41,995 nt of DNA. It comes from Candidatus Thorarchaeota archaeon (GTDB lineage: Archaea; Asgardarchaeota; Thorarchaeia; Thorarchaeales; Thorarchaeaceae). The notes beneath the pieces were generated by a model, which was not told the DNA's origin, searched no databases, and saw only the letters and a program-made list of their open reading frames with translations. This document shows positions 17,394 through 24,535 of this stretch, piece by piece. Every line of letters begins with the position of its first letter. Within the stretch, counting starts at the first letter, position 1. The stretch is from the NCBI GenBank assembly GCA_016840385.1, contig JAEOSL010000015.1, forward strand, positions 1 through 41,995, written 5' to 3'. The position numbers were made by a program, and so were the translations under genes.

Positions 17394-18443
17394 TCATGTT
17401 TTCTTCTTCACTTGATATAACCCTTGACGACTATCTCTGAGAGAAAGTCGTTTCATTACAACACCTTCACTCATCAAGAGTGAGAGGGCATAGCGTACTG
17501 TTCTCGGTGGGAGCATTGTTTCCTCTATTATTTCCTTCTGGCTTAGCTGTCCCTGATATTCAAGAACCTTCAGGACAAGCTTTGCACTCGGTGGTAAATC
17601 ATGTGCTAAATCTTCTGACATCTCCGATTTCTTTTGGAGCTTTCCACGTAATGCGGCAACTCTCTCGGACTCGAATTTCACGAAAATTGCACTGTGATCC
17701 GCTTGTCGAATAAGTACGGGTTTTCCATCAACTTTCTTGCGTATCTGTCCATCAAGGACTGCTTCAACTGCAACGGAACTTGTCAGGTCTCTAATTTCAA
17801 CTTCCATGTCATTTGGTAAGACAAGAGGTCTTCTTGACGGATTAACGCTGTTGACTGGAATGATTGAAAACACAGGTGATGAATTCAGAATAACTGGACC
17901 GCCTACACTCAGTGCATAGGCTGTGCTCCCTGTAGGCGTAGCAACGATAAGACCATCGCTTCCATCTTTCCAGAAATGTTCCCCATTGATGAGTAGAGAG
18001 TACCGAATCAAGGTAGCACTGCGTCTGGCGAATATCCCGATATCGTTCAGAAGGGGTGGGGTCTCTTTTCCAGATATTTCTGCGACGAGTCTCTTCTTTT
18101 CCTCCCTAGTCCATTTACCACTAAGTAGATCATCAACAACTGCTTCAAAATTCGAAACCATCACATCGAAGAGAAAATCTGGTTGACCCATAGAGGCTAT
18201 TGGTAAAATCGGGATGTCTGTATGACCAAGGTCAAGGAGTGACTTCAGGAGAAATCTATCAGAACCAATAATCGCAAAGACATCGACATCCATCCTCTTG
18301 AGGGATACTCCCTTCTTCTTCAGATTGTCTGCAAGTTTCTGTTCGAGAATGCAATCTGCTTTACGCTGTTTGAGCATTTCAAGAAGGCTTCGTGTGTCTT
18401 CAAGCATACTTGCTTCGTGTCCAGAGATTATACCAATTTTCGT
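17394..18443 (-). CDS. nadK: NAD kinase-like protein fused to a C-terminal winged helix
   Basis: With the start I prefer (ACG at 18443) the product has 349 residues and opens KIGIISGHEA like other NAD kinases. The signature DGLIVATPTGSTAYALS and GGP are canonical (TPTGST about 169-174), as is the LND motif (about 132-134). The usual GGDGT loop is altered to GSDRF (about 60-64): the aspartate is kept but both flanking glycine/threonine positions are not. Residues about 285-345 form a MarR-like winged helix (SAKLVLKVLEYQGQLSQKEI, then RTVRYALSLLMSEGVV). The gene is divergent from nadA, with a palindrome between them. It may be an NAD kinase with DNA-binding tail, or an NAD(P)-sensing regulator that has lost activity. 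The first ATG in frame is at 18407, but using it would delete the first strand. Confidence 0.82.
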   Translation of the reverse strand, partial: TKIGIISGHEASMLEDTRSLLEMLKQRKADCILEQKLADNLKKKGVSLKRMDVDVFAIIGSDRFLLKSLLDLGHTDIPILPIASMGQPDFLFDVMVSNFEAVVDDLLSGKWTREEKKRLVAEISGKETPPLLNDIGIFARRSATLIRYSLLINGEHFWKDGSDGLIVATPTGSTAYALSVGGPVILNSSPVFSIIPVNSVNPSRRPLVLPNDMEVEIRDLTSSVAVEAVLDGQIRKKVDGKPVLIRQADHSAIFVKFESERVAALRGKLQKKSEMSEDLAHDLPPSAKLVLKVLEYQGQLSQKEIIEETMLPPRTVRYALSLLMSEGVVMKRLSLRDSRQGLYQVKKKT

Positions 18444-18451
18444 CCTCTATT

Positions 18452-18459
18452 CCTCCTTT
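18452..18459 (-). promoter_or_regulatory. Shine-Dalgarno site deciding a non-canonical (ACG) start
   Basis: On the minus strand AAAGGAGG is followed by exactly 8 bases and then ACG AAA ATT GGT (start at 18443). A TAG stop lies two codons upstream of ACG in the same frame, so no ATG, GTG or TTG can start the conserved KIGIIS strand. The downstream ATG (18407) is 44 bases from this site, too far to use it. Confidence 0.65.
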
Positions 18460-18515
18460 GAGGGAGTAACTTCAATGAGAAAACTTGGGGCACTTAAATG
18501 ACGCGCCGATGAGAT

Positions 18516-18530
18516 TGGCAAATGTTGCCA
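18516..18530. promoter_or_regulatory. perfect palindrome between nadK-like gene and nadA (candidate operator)
   Basis: TGGCAA-ATG-TTGCCA is a perfect 6-3-6 inverted repeat, about 80-90 bases from both divergent start codons. An extra half-site TTGCC occurs at 18554-18558 on the nadA side. The winged helix fused to the NAD-kinase-like protein is the obvious candidate ligand. The role is inferred. Confidence 0.5.
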
Positions 18531-18566
18531 TTAGTAATCTTAATAGTCAACCTTTGCCGTTTGAGC

Positions 18567-18578
18567 TTTTATTAAAAG
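18567..18578 (+). promoter_or_regulatory. TATA-like element for nadA
   Basis: TTTTATTAAAAG lies about 34-45 bases before the nadA ATG, a position that would give a short leader from an archaeal promoter. The assignment is by position and composition only. Confidence 0.4.
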
Positions 18579-18611
18579 TCGTTCAAGAAGACGATTATAC
18601 GGTGCATACTG

Positions 18612-19571
18612 ATGCCAGAGAACTTCAGCGACATTCAGAAGCGAATCTTAGAACTAAAGAAAGAGAAGAAAGCTCTCATTCTTGCTCACAATTATCAGAC
18701 ACTTGACATTCAAGAGATTGCTGACTTTGTTGGTGATTCACTCCAACTAGCACGCAAATCTGTGGATCCCAATCGCTATGAAATAATCATCTTTGCAGGT
18801 GTGAAGTTCATGGCGGAGATGGCCGCAATTCTTTCTCCTACAATCCCTGTTTATATTCCTGACCCAAAGGCACTGTGTCCTCTTGCAGCGTATATCAATG
18901 CAGAGAAAGTTCGAGCAAAGAAAGAGGAGTATCCCGGAGTTCCAGTCGTTGTCTATGTTAATACAACTGCAGAAGCAAAATCTGAAGCTGACATGATTTG
19001 CACCTCTGGAAGTGCGGTTGAAGTTGTTGAGTCCTTGGGAGTTGACAAAGTACTCTTTGGACCCGATTCAAATCTAGCGGATTACGTTCGCACCCACACT
19101 GACATTGAGATAATCGATCTTGACCCTGACGGTCGTTGTTATGTTCATGCACGATTCAAGAATGAGATGCTCGAAGAGTTGAAGAAGAAGTATCCTGACT
19201 CCCTTGCTATAGCTCATCCCGAATGCCCACTTGAGGTACAGGAGGCTGCTGATATGGTTGGCTCCACTGGGATGATGGCAAACACAGTAGCTACAACAGA
19301 TGCAAAGGTCATCTTGATTGCCACTGAGGTTGGAATGGTTCAACAGCTTCAGAAAAGACATCCCGACAAGACAATCATTCCATTCTGGGAAGAGGCTATC
19401 TGCAAGCAAATGAAGAAGCATACCATCGAGAAAATACTTGATGTTCTTGAGAATAAACCAGGAGAGAACCTCGTGACAGTACCAGAAAAGTACGTTCCTC
19501 ACATCAGGAATATTCTGGAAGAGATGAGCAAAGTGAAAGGACAAGGTCCAGCTTCACCTGTAGTAGTCTAA
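18612..19571 (+). CDS. nadA: quinolinate synthase NadA
   Basis: The 319-residue protein matches NadA over its whole length: ILAHNYQTLDIQEIADFVGDS at the start, YIPDPKALCP, VVVYVNTTAEAKSEAD, FGPDSNLADYV, the GRCYVH segment, AHPEC, and STGMM near the substrate site. The three [4Fe-4S] ligands fall at C89, C176 and C264, at the family spacing of roughly 87 residues. NadA condenses iminoaspartate with dihydroxyacetone phosphate to quinolinate in de novo NAD synthesis. No aspartate oxidase/dehydrogenase or nadC gene is visible in the window, so the partners lie elsewhere. The start is ATG. It is divergent from the NAD-kinase-like gene, so NAD and NADP supply may be coregulated. Confidence 0.95.
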   Translation: MPENFSDIQKRILELKKEKKALILAHNYQTLDIQEIADFVGDSLQLARKSVDPNRYEIIIFAGVKFMAEMAAILSPTIPVYIPDPKALCPLAAYINAEKVRAKKEEYPGVPVVVYVNTTAEAKSEADMICTSGSAVEVVESLGVDKVLFGPDSNLADYVRTHTDIEIIDLDPDGRCYVHARFKNEMLEELKKKYPDSLAIAHPECPLEVQEAADMVGSTGMMANTVATTDAKVILIATEVGMVQQLQKRHPDKTIIPFWEEAICKQMKKHTIEKILDVLENKPGENLVTVPEKYVPHIRNILEEMSKVKGQGPASPVVV

Positions 19572-19681
19572 GGACGTCGATTATTATTCTACCAGATACG
19601 GTAATTGTAGGCTCAAGCTGACGATTACTTCATGCATTGCTCCTCTGCGGTGGATTCGAATTGGTGACCATCATTGAGTAT

Positions 19682-20668
19682 CTACACCCTCCATTGATAA
19701 TGGGGTTGATATTGATTTCCTAGGGCAGAAACTCTATACAATCTAACATTCTCATCTACATAGAGATAATATTCAACTTCTTCTATATCTATCATTTCTG
19801 GGTGTTTGAACAATGTAGTTATGTCAAGCTCTTCTATCAGATTTCCTCGCAAATCAAGAGCATGAAACTCTTTACAAGTAGAAAGTGGTGAAATATCTAT
19901 TGTCGGTATCTTTTGATACGTTAATGCGAGAGATCGAATATCGGAATGTTCGAACACATCAAGATGAATGTCTTCTATGTTTCCTCCACTAATAGTCAAC
20001 CCTCTAGGTATAGTCTTTGGAAACTTGACCTGAGAAAGCTTAGGAAAGCCTGATAGATGAATATCAAATAACCTTCCCTGCATTAATGATAGATCAATAG
20101 TTTCAGGTCCATGATAATCATCAAATCCAAGACCAGGTTCTGAGAAGAAGGATGATGGAGTTGGTCCACTTAGAGAGATTTCTGATTGCATAATCCCTTT
20201 CTCAATTATATTCTCAAATGACGGTAGAACGATATTCTCAAGTGGTGCGTCCAAACATAGAAACATGATACTACTTATTTCTGATAGTGGCGATAGATCC
20301 AAGTTTCTGAGACTGGTAAATCTGGCAGAGAAGTAGATGGATTGTTCAACCCGTGGTAAAATTAGTGAAGAAACTGACCTTCCGCTAAGTTCTACAGAAT
20401 TTAGCTTAGGGCACGATTCAAGAGGAGCTAAATCAATCTTGACCTCACGGTTAGTGGTAAGATCAAGATCACTCGATGATGTAGATTCGAGTCGAAGACA
20501 TTCTAATGATAGCAACCTTGCTAAAGGTGATAAATCGATGTCTTCGGAGATATCTTTTACTAGTAGATTTCTTGTTTCATCACTGAGAGTCCTAGGAATT
20601 TCCTTCATACCTTGGGCAGAAATAGTAAGAAACTCTTTACCCATAGAATTTGTATAGGTATAATCCAT
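19682..20668 (-). CDS. leucine-rich-repeat protein
   Basis: The 328-residue protein is built from irregular leucine-rich repeats of about 22-28 residues with a recurring DLSPL/DLAPL/DISPL core followed by LxxLxLxxN-like strands (for example DISPLSTCKEFHALDLRGN near 260-285). It has no signal peptide or membrane segment, so it is probably cytoplasmic. Such proteins serve as protein-binding scaffolds; the partner is unknown. ATG is preceded by AAGGAA. A strong palindrome lies just upstream. The neighbours give no clue to function. Confidence 0.75.
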   Translation of the reverse strand: MDYTYTNSMGKEFLTISAQGMKEIPRTLSDETRNLLVKDISEDIDLSPLARLLSLECLRLESTSSSDLDLTTNREVKIDLAPLESCPKLNSVELSGRSVSSLILPRVEQSIYFSARFTSLRNLDLSPLSEISSIMFLCLDAPLENIVLPSFENIIEKGIMQSEISLSGPTPSSFFSEPGLGFDDYHGPETIDLSLMQGRLFDIHLSGFPKLSQVKFPKTIPRGLTISGGNIEDIHLDVFEHSDIRSLALTYQKIPTIDISPLSTCKEFHALDLRGNLIEELDITTLFKHPEMIDIEEVEYYLYVDENVRLYRVSALGNQYQPHYQWRV

Positions 20669-20683
20669 GATTTTCCTTACATT

Positions 20684-20703
20684 TCTCCCTTTTTAAAGGG
20701 AGA
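20684..20703. promoter_or_regulatory. perfect 9-2-9 palindrome overlapping the LRR gene's TATA region
   Basis: TCTCCCTTT-TT-AAAGGGAGA is a perfect inverted repeat 16-35 bases upstream of the LRR gene start (minus strand). The centre TTTAAAAAG looks like a TATA box, so the site could be an operator that blocks promoter access. It could instead be a hairpin ending transcription from the HAD gene upstream. Confidence 0.45.
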
Positions 20704-20734
20704 TGTCAAAAGTGAGGAGTTTCAACTTGATCCA

Positions 20735-20809
20735 ATGATACTTACACTAACGGGAGCTTCTGTATTATGTACAATAGTTATTGCTATTGTTATATTGAAG
20801 AAACGGTAA
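20735..20809 (+). CDS. possible 24-residue membrane peptide or remnant surface anchor
   Basis: ATG at 20735 opens a 24-residue ORF that is almost entirely one hydrophobic segment ending ILKKR. Including the upstream in-frame codons, the stretch LDPMILTLTGASVLC resembles the C-terminal anchor of the surface protein at 2783-3904 (LDPLLIGGALAGG and ending VKKR). It may be a true microprotein or the relic of a lost surface-protein gene. The nearest AGGAG is about 15 bases upstream, rather far. Confidence 0.25.
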   Translation: MILTLTGASVLCTIVIAIVILKKR

Positions 20810-20849
20810 TCCTGCATTCACTACAATGACGAAATCTAAGGATGAGATT

Positions 20850-21503
20850 TTACACTCTGACAATATTGTCAGGGATTTCAGATAGATTGTGAACTACAAA
20901 ACCTGCATGACCTTTAGATTCAAAATCATCAATTGTGAACATACCTGCAATCCCAATGAATTTACAGAACCCTTGTGACCGCTCGAAATCTTTGAGAGAG
21001 TCTCCCACAAAGAGCATGTCATCAAATTGAACCTTATACTCGGTGTTGATATGATTGAAGTGGTCTGCTCCCTTTTCGAATCCTGGTCGGTATCCAAGAA
21101 TTCCTCTGAAGAAATCCAAGATTCCAAGTCTCCTGAAGTATTCCTCAATCGTTGTCTGGAATGTGGATGATGAAACAAAAACATCAATGCCCATTTCATT
21201 CAGTTTTCTAACAGTATCCTCTGTATTATCAAACAACTGCTGATCAAAAATACGGTCTATCTTTAGTTTCTCAAATTCTTCAATGGCGGTTTCACTGTCT
21301 CGATGGTCTGGGAAATTCATCTTTACCTGCTGCTCATATGGTAACCCAGTCGTTGACCTGTAACGATGAGTGGCATCTTTTTTAGCGACCCCGAAATATT
21401 TCATCATCATCTCGACACCAATCTGTTCTAGGAATGGCATGCTATCTGCCAATGTTCCATCAAAATCGAAAATGACTGCTTTGCAGGATATTTTTTCCAC
21501 CAT
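20850..21503 (-). CDS. HAD-superfamily phosphatase (phosphoglycolate phosphatase-like)
   Basis: The 217-residue protein has all four HAD motifs: DFDGT with nucleophile D13 and acid D15, a motif II serine in FVSSSTFQTT, a lysine in GFEKGADH and the metal aspartates in VGDSLKDFE. A helical cap is inserted after motif I (about 20-95), as in type C1 enzymes such as phosphoglycolate phosphatase and beta-phosphoglucomutase. The substrate cannot be named. ATG start; 56 bases downstream of the pyrophosphatase gene on the same strand, so an operon of two phosphate-releasing enzymes is possible. Confidence 0.87.
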   Translation of the reverse strand: MVEKISCKAVIFDFDGTLADSMPFLEQIGVEMMMKYFGVAKKDATHRYRSTTGLPYEQQVKMNFPDHRDSETAIEEFEKLKIDRIFDQQLFDNTEDTVRKLNEMGIDVFVSSSTFQTTIEEYFRRLGILDFFRGILGYRPGFEKGADHFNHINTEYKVQFDDMLFVGDSLKDFERSQGFCKFIGIAGMFTIDDFESKGHAGFVVHNLSEIPDNIVRV

Positions 21504-21559
21504 CGAATATCACTCATAGAATTCCCTTTTCATGACTCTTTAGACCGTTTTGGTTTGGT

Positions 21560-22084
21560 CTACTTCTGACTCTTGTTGTAGTCTTCAATGCAGCGTTTTA
21601 TTGTCTGATATGCTTCATTCAATTCTCGAAATTCTTTGATCTCAGTATGTCCCCCTTCTTGAATCTTGTAAGTTTGGTAGAAGTGTTTGAGCTCGTCGAT
21701 TCTACTCCGTGGAACATCCATGAGTGCTTTGACATCTCGATAGTACGGTTCATTCATTGGAACAGCGATTATCTTATCATCGATGTGACCTGCATCATCC
21801 ATCTCCATGACTCCGATTGGTCTTGCTTTGACAAGACATCCAGTAAATGTTGGTTCACTGATCAGTAGAACAACATCAAGGGGGTCACCATCTTGGTCAA
21901 GTGTCTGCGGAATGAAGCCATAATCGAAAGGCGCAAAGCTGTATAGGACCCTATCAAGTTTGAAGATATTTTTCTCATGGTCGTACTCGTACTTGTTCTT
22001 ACTAGCACGAGTAAGTTCAATCACGACATGGATTTCACTTGGTGGATCGGGTCCGGGTGATAGGTCATGGAGATAATTTGTCAT
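21560..22084 (-). CDS. ppa: inorganic pyrophosphatase (family I)
   Basis: The 174-residue protein is of normal length for a soluble family I pyrophosphatase. The metal signature DGDPLDV provides D65, D67 and D70, the same numbering as in E. coli Ppa, and the DDAGHIDDKIIAVP segment provides the remaining aspartates. EIHVVIELTRASKNKYEYD is the typical N-terminal substrate-binding stretch. It hydrolyses pyrophosphate to phosphate in the cytoplasm, pulling biosynthetic reactions forward. It is first in a likely two-gene unit with the HAD phosphatase. An inverted repeat lies just upstream of the start. Confidence 0.95.
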   Translation of the reverse strand: MTNYLHDLSPGPDPPSEIHVVIELTRASKNKYEYDHEKNIFKLDRVLYSFAPFDYGFIPQTLDQDGDPLDVVLLISEPTFTGCLVKARPIGVMEMDDAGHIDDKIIAVPMNEPYYRDVKALMDVPRSRIDELKHFYQTYKIQEGGHTEIKEFRELNEAYQTIKRCIEDYNKSQK

Positions 22085-22102
22085 CGTAATTCCTTATTTT
22101 AT

Positions 22103-22122
22103 CTCAAACAGTTGCATTTGAG
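22103..22122. promoter_or_regulatory. inverted repeat upstream of ppa
   Basis: CTCAAA and TTTGAG, separated by 8 bases, form a perfect inverted repeat 19-38 bases upstream of the ppa ATG, in the divergent gap with the membrane-protein gene at 22214. It may be an operator; a 6-base repeat could also be chance. Confidence 0.25.
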
Positions 22123-22213
22123 CTTTGTCGCATGCACAAAATAGTGAGACTACAAGCCTTTATGAGCCTAGTTTTCCTCATTGAGTATACACGCTTGTGT
22201 TGAGGGATAATCT

Positions 22214-22795
22214 ATGTCTGAGCCTACACCAGAATTTGAGGATGACTCTGAAGAATCTGAGATGCTAGACGTTGGTTCATTGTTCAGAGGAACCGCAACT
22301 CTTACTCTTGTAGGAGAGATAGTATCAGCAATAATGCTCTTGGGTTCAGGAGCCGCGTTTGTGATAAGCCGCTCAGGAGTAATCGAGGTCATTGAGCTTG
22401 ACGTTGCTGTTTTCCTTCTCCTTGGTGGGGCAATGATCACCCTCTTTCTATTCCTAGGTGCGATTGGATTCTTTGTTAGATTCAATAGACGGATTGGGAA
22501 AGCTGTTATTGGTGAAGGGATTGGTGAGGTCGACCTTAATCGTCCAGGTGTAAAGACGGTCGTAATCATCTATGGACTGGCAGTAGGTCTCATCTTGATT
22601 ATGGGGGTCTATGGATACTGGCTGGTCTACAAGTATTTCTTTGCAGCAATGGCACTCACATCTCTAAGTATCTTCGGAATTGCTGTATCTCTTGGAATAT
22701 TCGTCATGTCATTTCTCATTCAAGCAGTCATAGCAATCATTGGTAGAACTGCTACTACGATTATTCGGAAAGTACTAGCTGAAGATGATGTATGA
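22214..22795 (+). CDS. unknown multi-pass membrane protein
   Basis: The 193-residue protein begins with an acidic cytoplasmic-looking tail (1-25, rich in E, D and S), followed by about four hydrophobic segments (roughly 30-53, 62-88, 112-136 and 142-175) and ends with a charged tail. A Gly-rich loop (FNRRIGKAVIGEGIGEV) lies between the second and third segments. I do not recognise a transporter motif. ATG start. It precedes the cation exchanger by 67 bases on the same strand, so a functional link to ion transport is possible but unsupported. Confidence 0.7.
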   Translation: MSEPTPEFEDDSEESEMLDVGSLFRGTATLTLVGEIVSAIMLLGSGAAFVISRSGVIEVIELDVAVFLLLGGAMITLFLFLGAIGFFVRFNRRIGKAVIGEGIGEVDLNRPGVKTVVIIYGLAVGLILIMGVYGYWLVYKYFFAAMALTSLSIFGIAVSLGIFVMSFLIQAVIAIIGRTATTIIRKVLAEDDV

Positions 22796-22862
22796 ATCAT
22801 TGAGTCTTCATTGAGAATACCTTTAATTGGGGGACTTACTCGGTGAGAGTCGGTGCTAGATT

Positions 22863-24032
22863 GTGAAGTTGCATTTATGGCAAATCTCATACATCGTAGG
22901 ATTGGCGATTGTTGCTCCCCTACTTATTCTTGATACCTTAGGGATACACTTGATCCCTGCAACCATTGTGCCATATGTGGAACTTACTGGAGGAATTCTG
23001 CTAATTGCAGGTTCGTGTGAGGCATTTGTAATATCCGTGGAAGGAATCGCACACAATATGCATCTCACAGATTACGTAGCTGGCATTTACGCTAGTATAG
23101 CTAGCACAATTCCAGAAATGTTTGTAATTATTTTCTTGATTCTTGGTGGAAATTATGAGATGGCTTGGATCTTAGCACTAGCGACCATCTTCATGAACAG
23201 TCTCGTATTTGCACTCTATACTCTTATTCTGCCAAAAGATGAGGAGGGTAATTTCAGACTACCAGATGCAATTCATCATGTTGGCTCTGATCTACTCACA
23301 ATGGGGGCAGTCATCTCACTATCAGTAGCTCTCTCCATGATTCTTGTGCATTTATTCCCGCTAACTGAAGGCGGAACTGAAATCGCTCAATCCCTGAACT
23401 CTAGTGAGTTGATCTTGTTTGGTTCTTGTCTCATTGGTGTTTTCGTTGCTTATCTTTACCGAATCACCAAGTACTACGGGAAATGTGATCCAACATCGGA
23501 TGATCCGAATGTGGCTTGTGAGATTAAACACGATGTTATGCCAAAGAAAGCACTAGCAATAACTCTGGTGATTGCAGTTATTGGTGCAGCACTCGGTGGT
23601 GAAGCACTTTCATCCTTTGGTCATTACGCAATTGAAACAATGCATCTACCAGTCATTTACGCAGCTTTGCTACTTGTGATATTTGGTGGAACTCCTGAAT
23701 ATATCATCGTGGCAAGCAGTCACAGAAAAGAGCAGCTGGAGGTTGCCCTCAGCAATGCATTTGGAGGTATCGTCCAGGTATTCTTTGTTATCTTTGGATT
23801 CACCATGTTAATGTCTGGTGTTCTTGGATTCTTAGACCCTGTTGCACAAGGTCTCAACATATTACCGATTGAACTCAATACAGTGGTTCTCTTGATCTTC
23901 GCATTCCCGACAATGTTCATACTTCGAGCTATGATAACGGATGATGCTAAGATCAATGCGTTAGAATCGGTGTCGATGATAGCGGTCTTTGTCATGATGC
24001 TCTATATACTGCTCTTCTACGGAGGCATATGA
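22863..24032 (+). CDS. CaCA-family sodium/calcium (cation/proton) exchanger
   Basis: The 389-residue protein has about ten to eleven membrane segments arranged as two inverted halves. Each half contains a recognisable alpha-repeat: ASIASTIPEM (P84, E85) in the first and GGTPEYII (P278, E279) with SNAFGGIVQ in the second. The paired glutamates are the cation ligands in this superfamily (NCX/CAX/YrbG). A hydrophilic central loop (about 205-225) containing several acids and two cysteines separates the halves. It probably extrudes calcium or another cation in exchange for sodium or protons. The start is GTG. Confidence 0.85.
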   Translation: MKLHLWQISYIVGLAIVAPLLILDTLGIHLIPATIVPYVELTGGILLIAGSCEAFVISVEGIAHNMHLTDYVAGIYASIASTIPEMFVIIFLILGGNYEMAWILALATIFMNSLVFALYTLILPKDEEGNFRLPDAIHHVGSDLLTMGAVISLSVALSMILVHLFPLTEGGTEIAQSLNSSELILFGSCLIGVFVAYLYRITKYYGKCDPTSDDPNVACEIKHDVMPKKALAITLVIAVIGAALGGEALSSFGHYAIETMHLPVIYAALLLVIFGGTPEYIIVASSHRKEQLEVALSNAFGGIVQVFFVIFGFTMLMSGVLGFLDPVAQGLNILPIELNTVVLLIFAFPTMFILRAMITDDAKINALESVSMIAVFVMMLYILLFYGGI

Positions 24033-24058
24033 TTAGGTTTCTCTGGACAACGATTGCA

Positions 24059-24295
24059 TTAGTAGTGACGATATTCACCAATTATCTGAATCTTGATTAC
24101 ACATTCAATGCAGACGTATTCATCTGCATCTTTAGTATCTCCATGTTTCAGCCCAACAATATCTTCACCAACAAATGCTACGCGACCTTCCGCGACAATC
24201 ATCATACCTGGTCCAAAGAATCTCAGACGTTCACCCTTTTTCGCAGTGTCAAGGAGAACACTTCGAAGGGTTGCTTCTTTCTCGAGTTCTGACAT
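24059..24295 (-). CDS. small unknown protein
   Basis: I prefer the ATG at 24295 (78 residues, MSELEKEATLRSVLL), with AAGGAG about 15 bases upstream. A longer frame reaches 24385 but its extra N-terminus is of low complexity. The protein has a helical start, a basic stretch and a beta-rich middle (RFFGPGMMIVAEGRVAFVGED), then DEYVCIECVIKI. No known family or metal motif; the single CxxC-like EYVCIEC is not paired. It is convergent with the exchanger gene. Confidence 0.5.
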   Translation of the reverse strand: MSELEKEATLRSVLLDTAKKGERLRFFGPGMMIVAEGRVAFVGEDIVGLKHGDTKDADEYVCIECVIKIQIIGEYRHY

Positions 24296-24535
24296 GTTTG
24301 TAACTAGTGCTCTCCTTAGAGATAAGCGTTCGGAATTCGAAAGAAAAGAGAACACCAACATCAAATATCTGTTAAATTGTATCATTTACAATTTTAGTAT
24401 CTGAATTATCACAAACATGAAAAGGTTGAATTCCTGACCCTTTGAAAGCTATAAGGAGATTCAATTATACGTAAATGTAAGGAGAACGCCTTCTTCTTCA
24501 TCGTAGCGCTGAATTTCTAATATGAGGAGAGGAAA

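Noticed and set aside
19572..19681. GATTCGAATTGG stretch as part of a tRNA T-arm
   Set aside because: No matching acceptor, D-arm or anticodon stem can be drawn around it.
24093..24404. Plus-strand open frame over the small minus-strand gene
   Set aside because: Its translation is serine/arginine-rich low complexity; the minus-strand 78-residue frame looks more protein-like.
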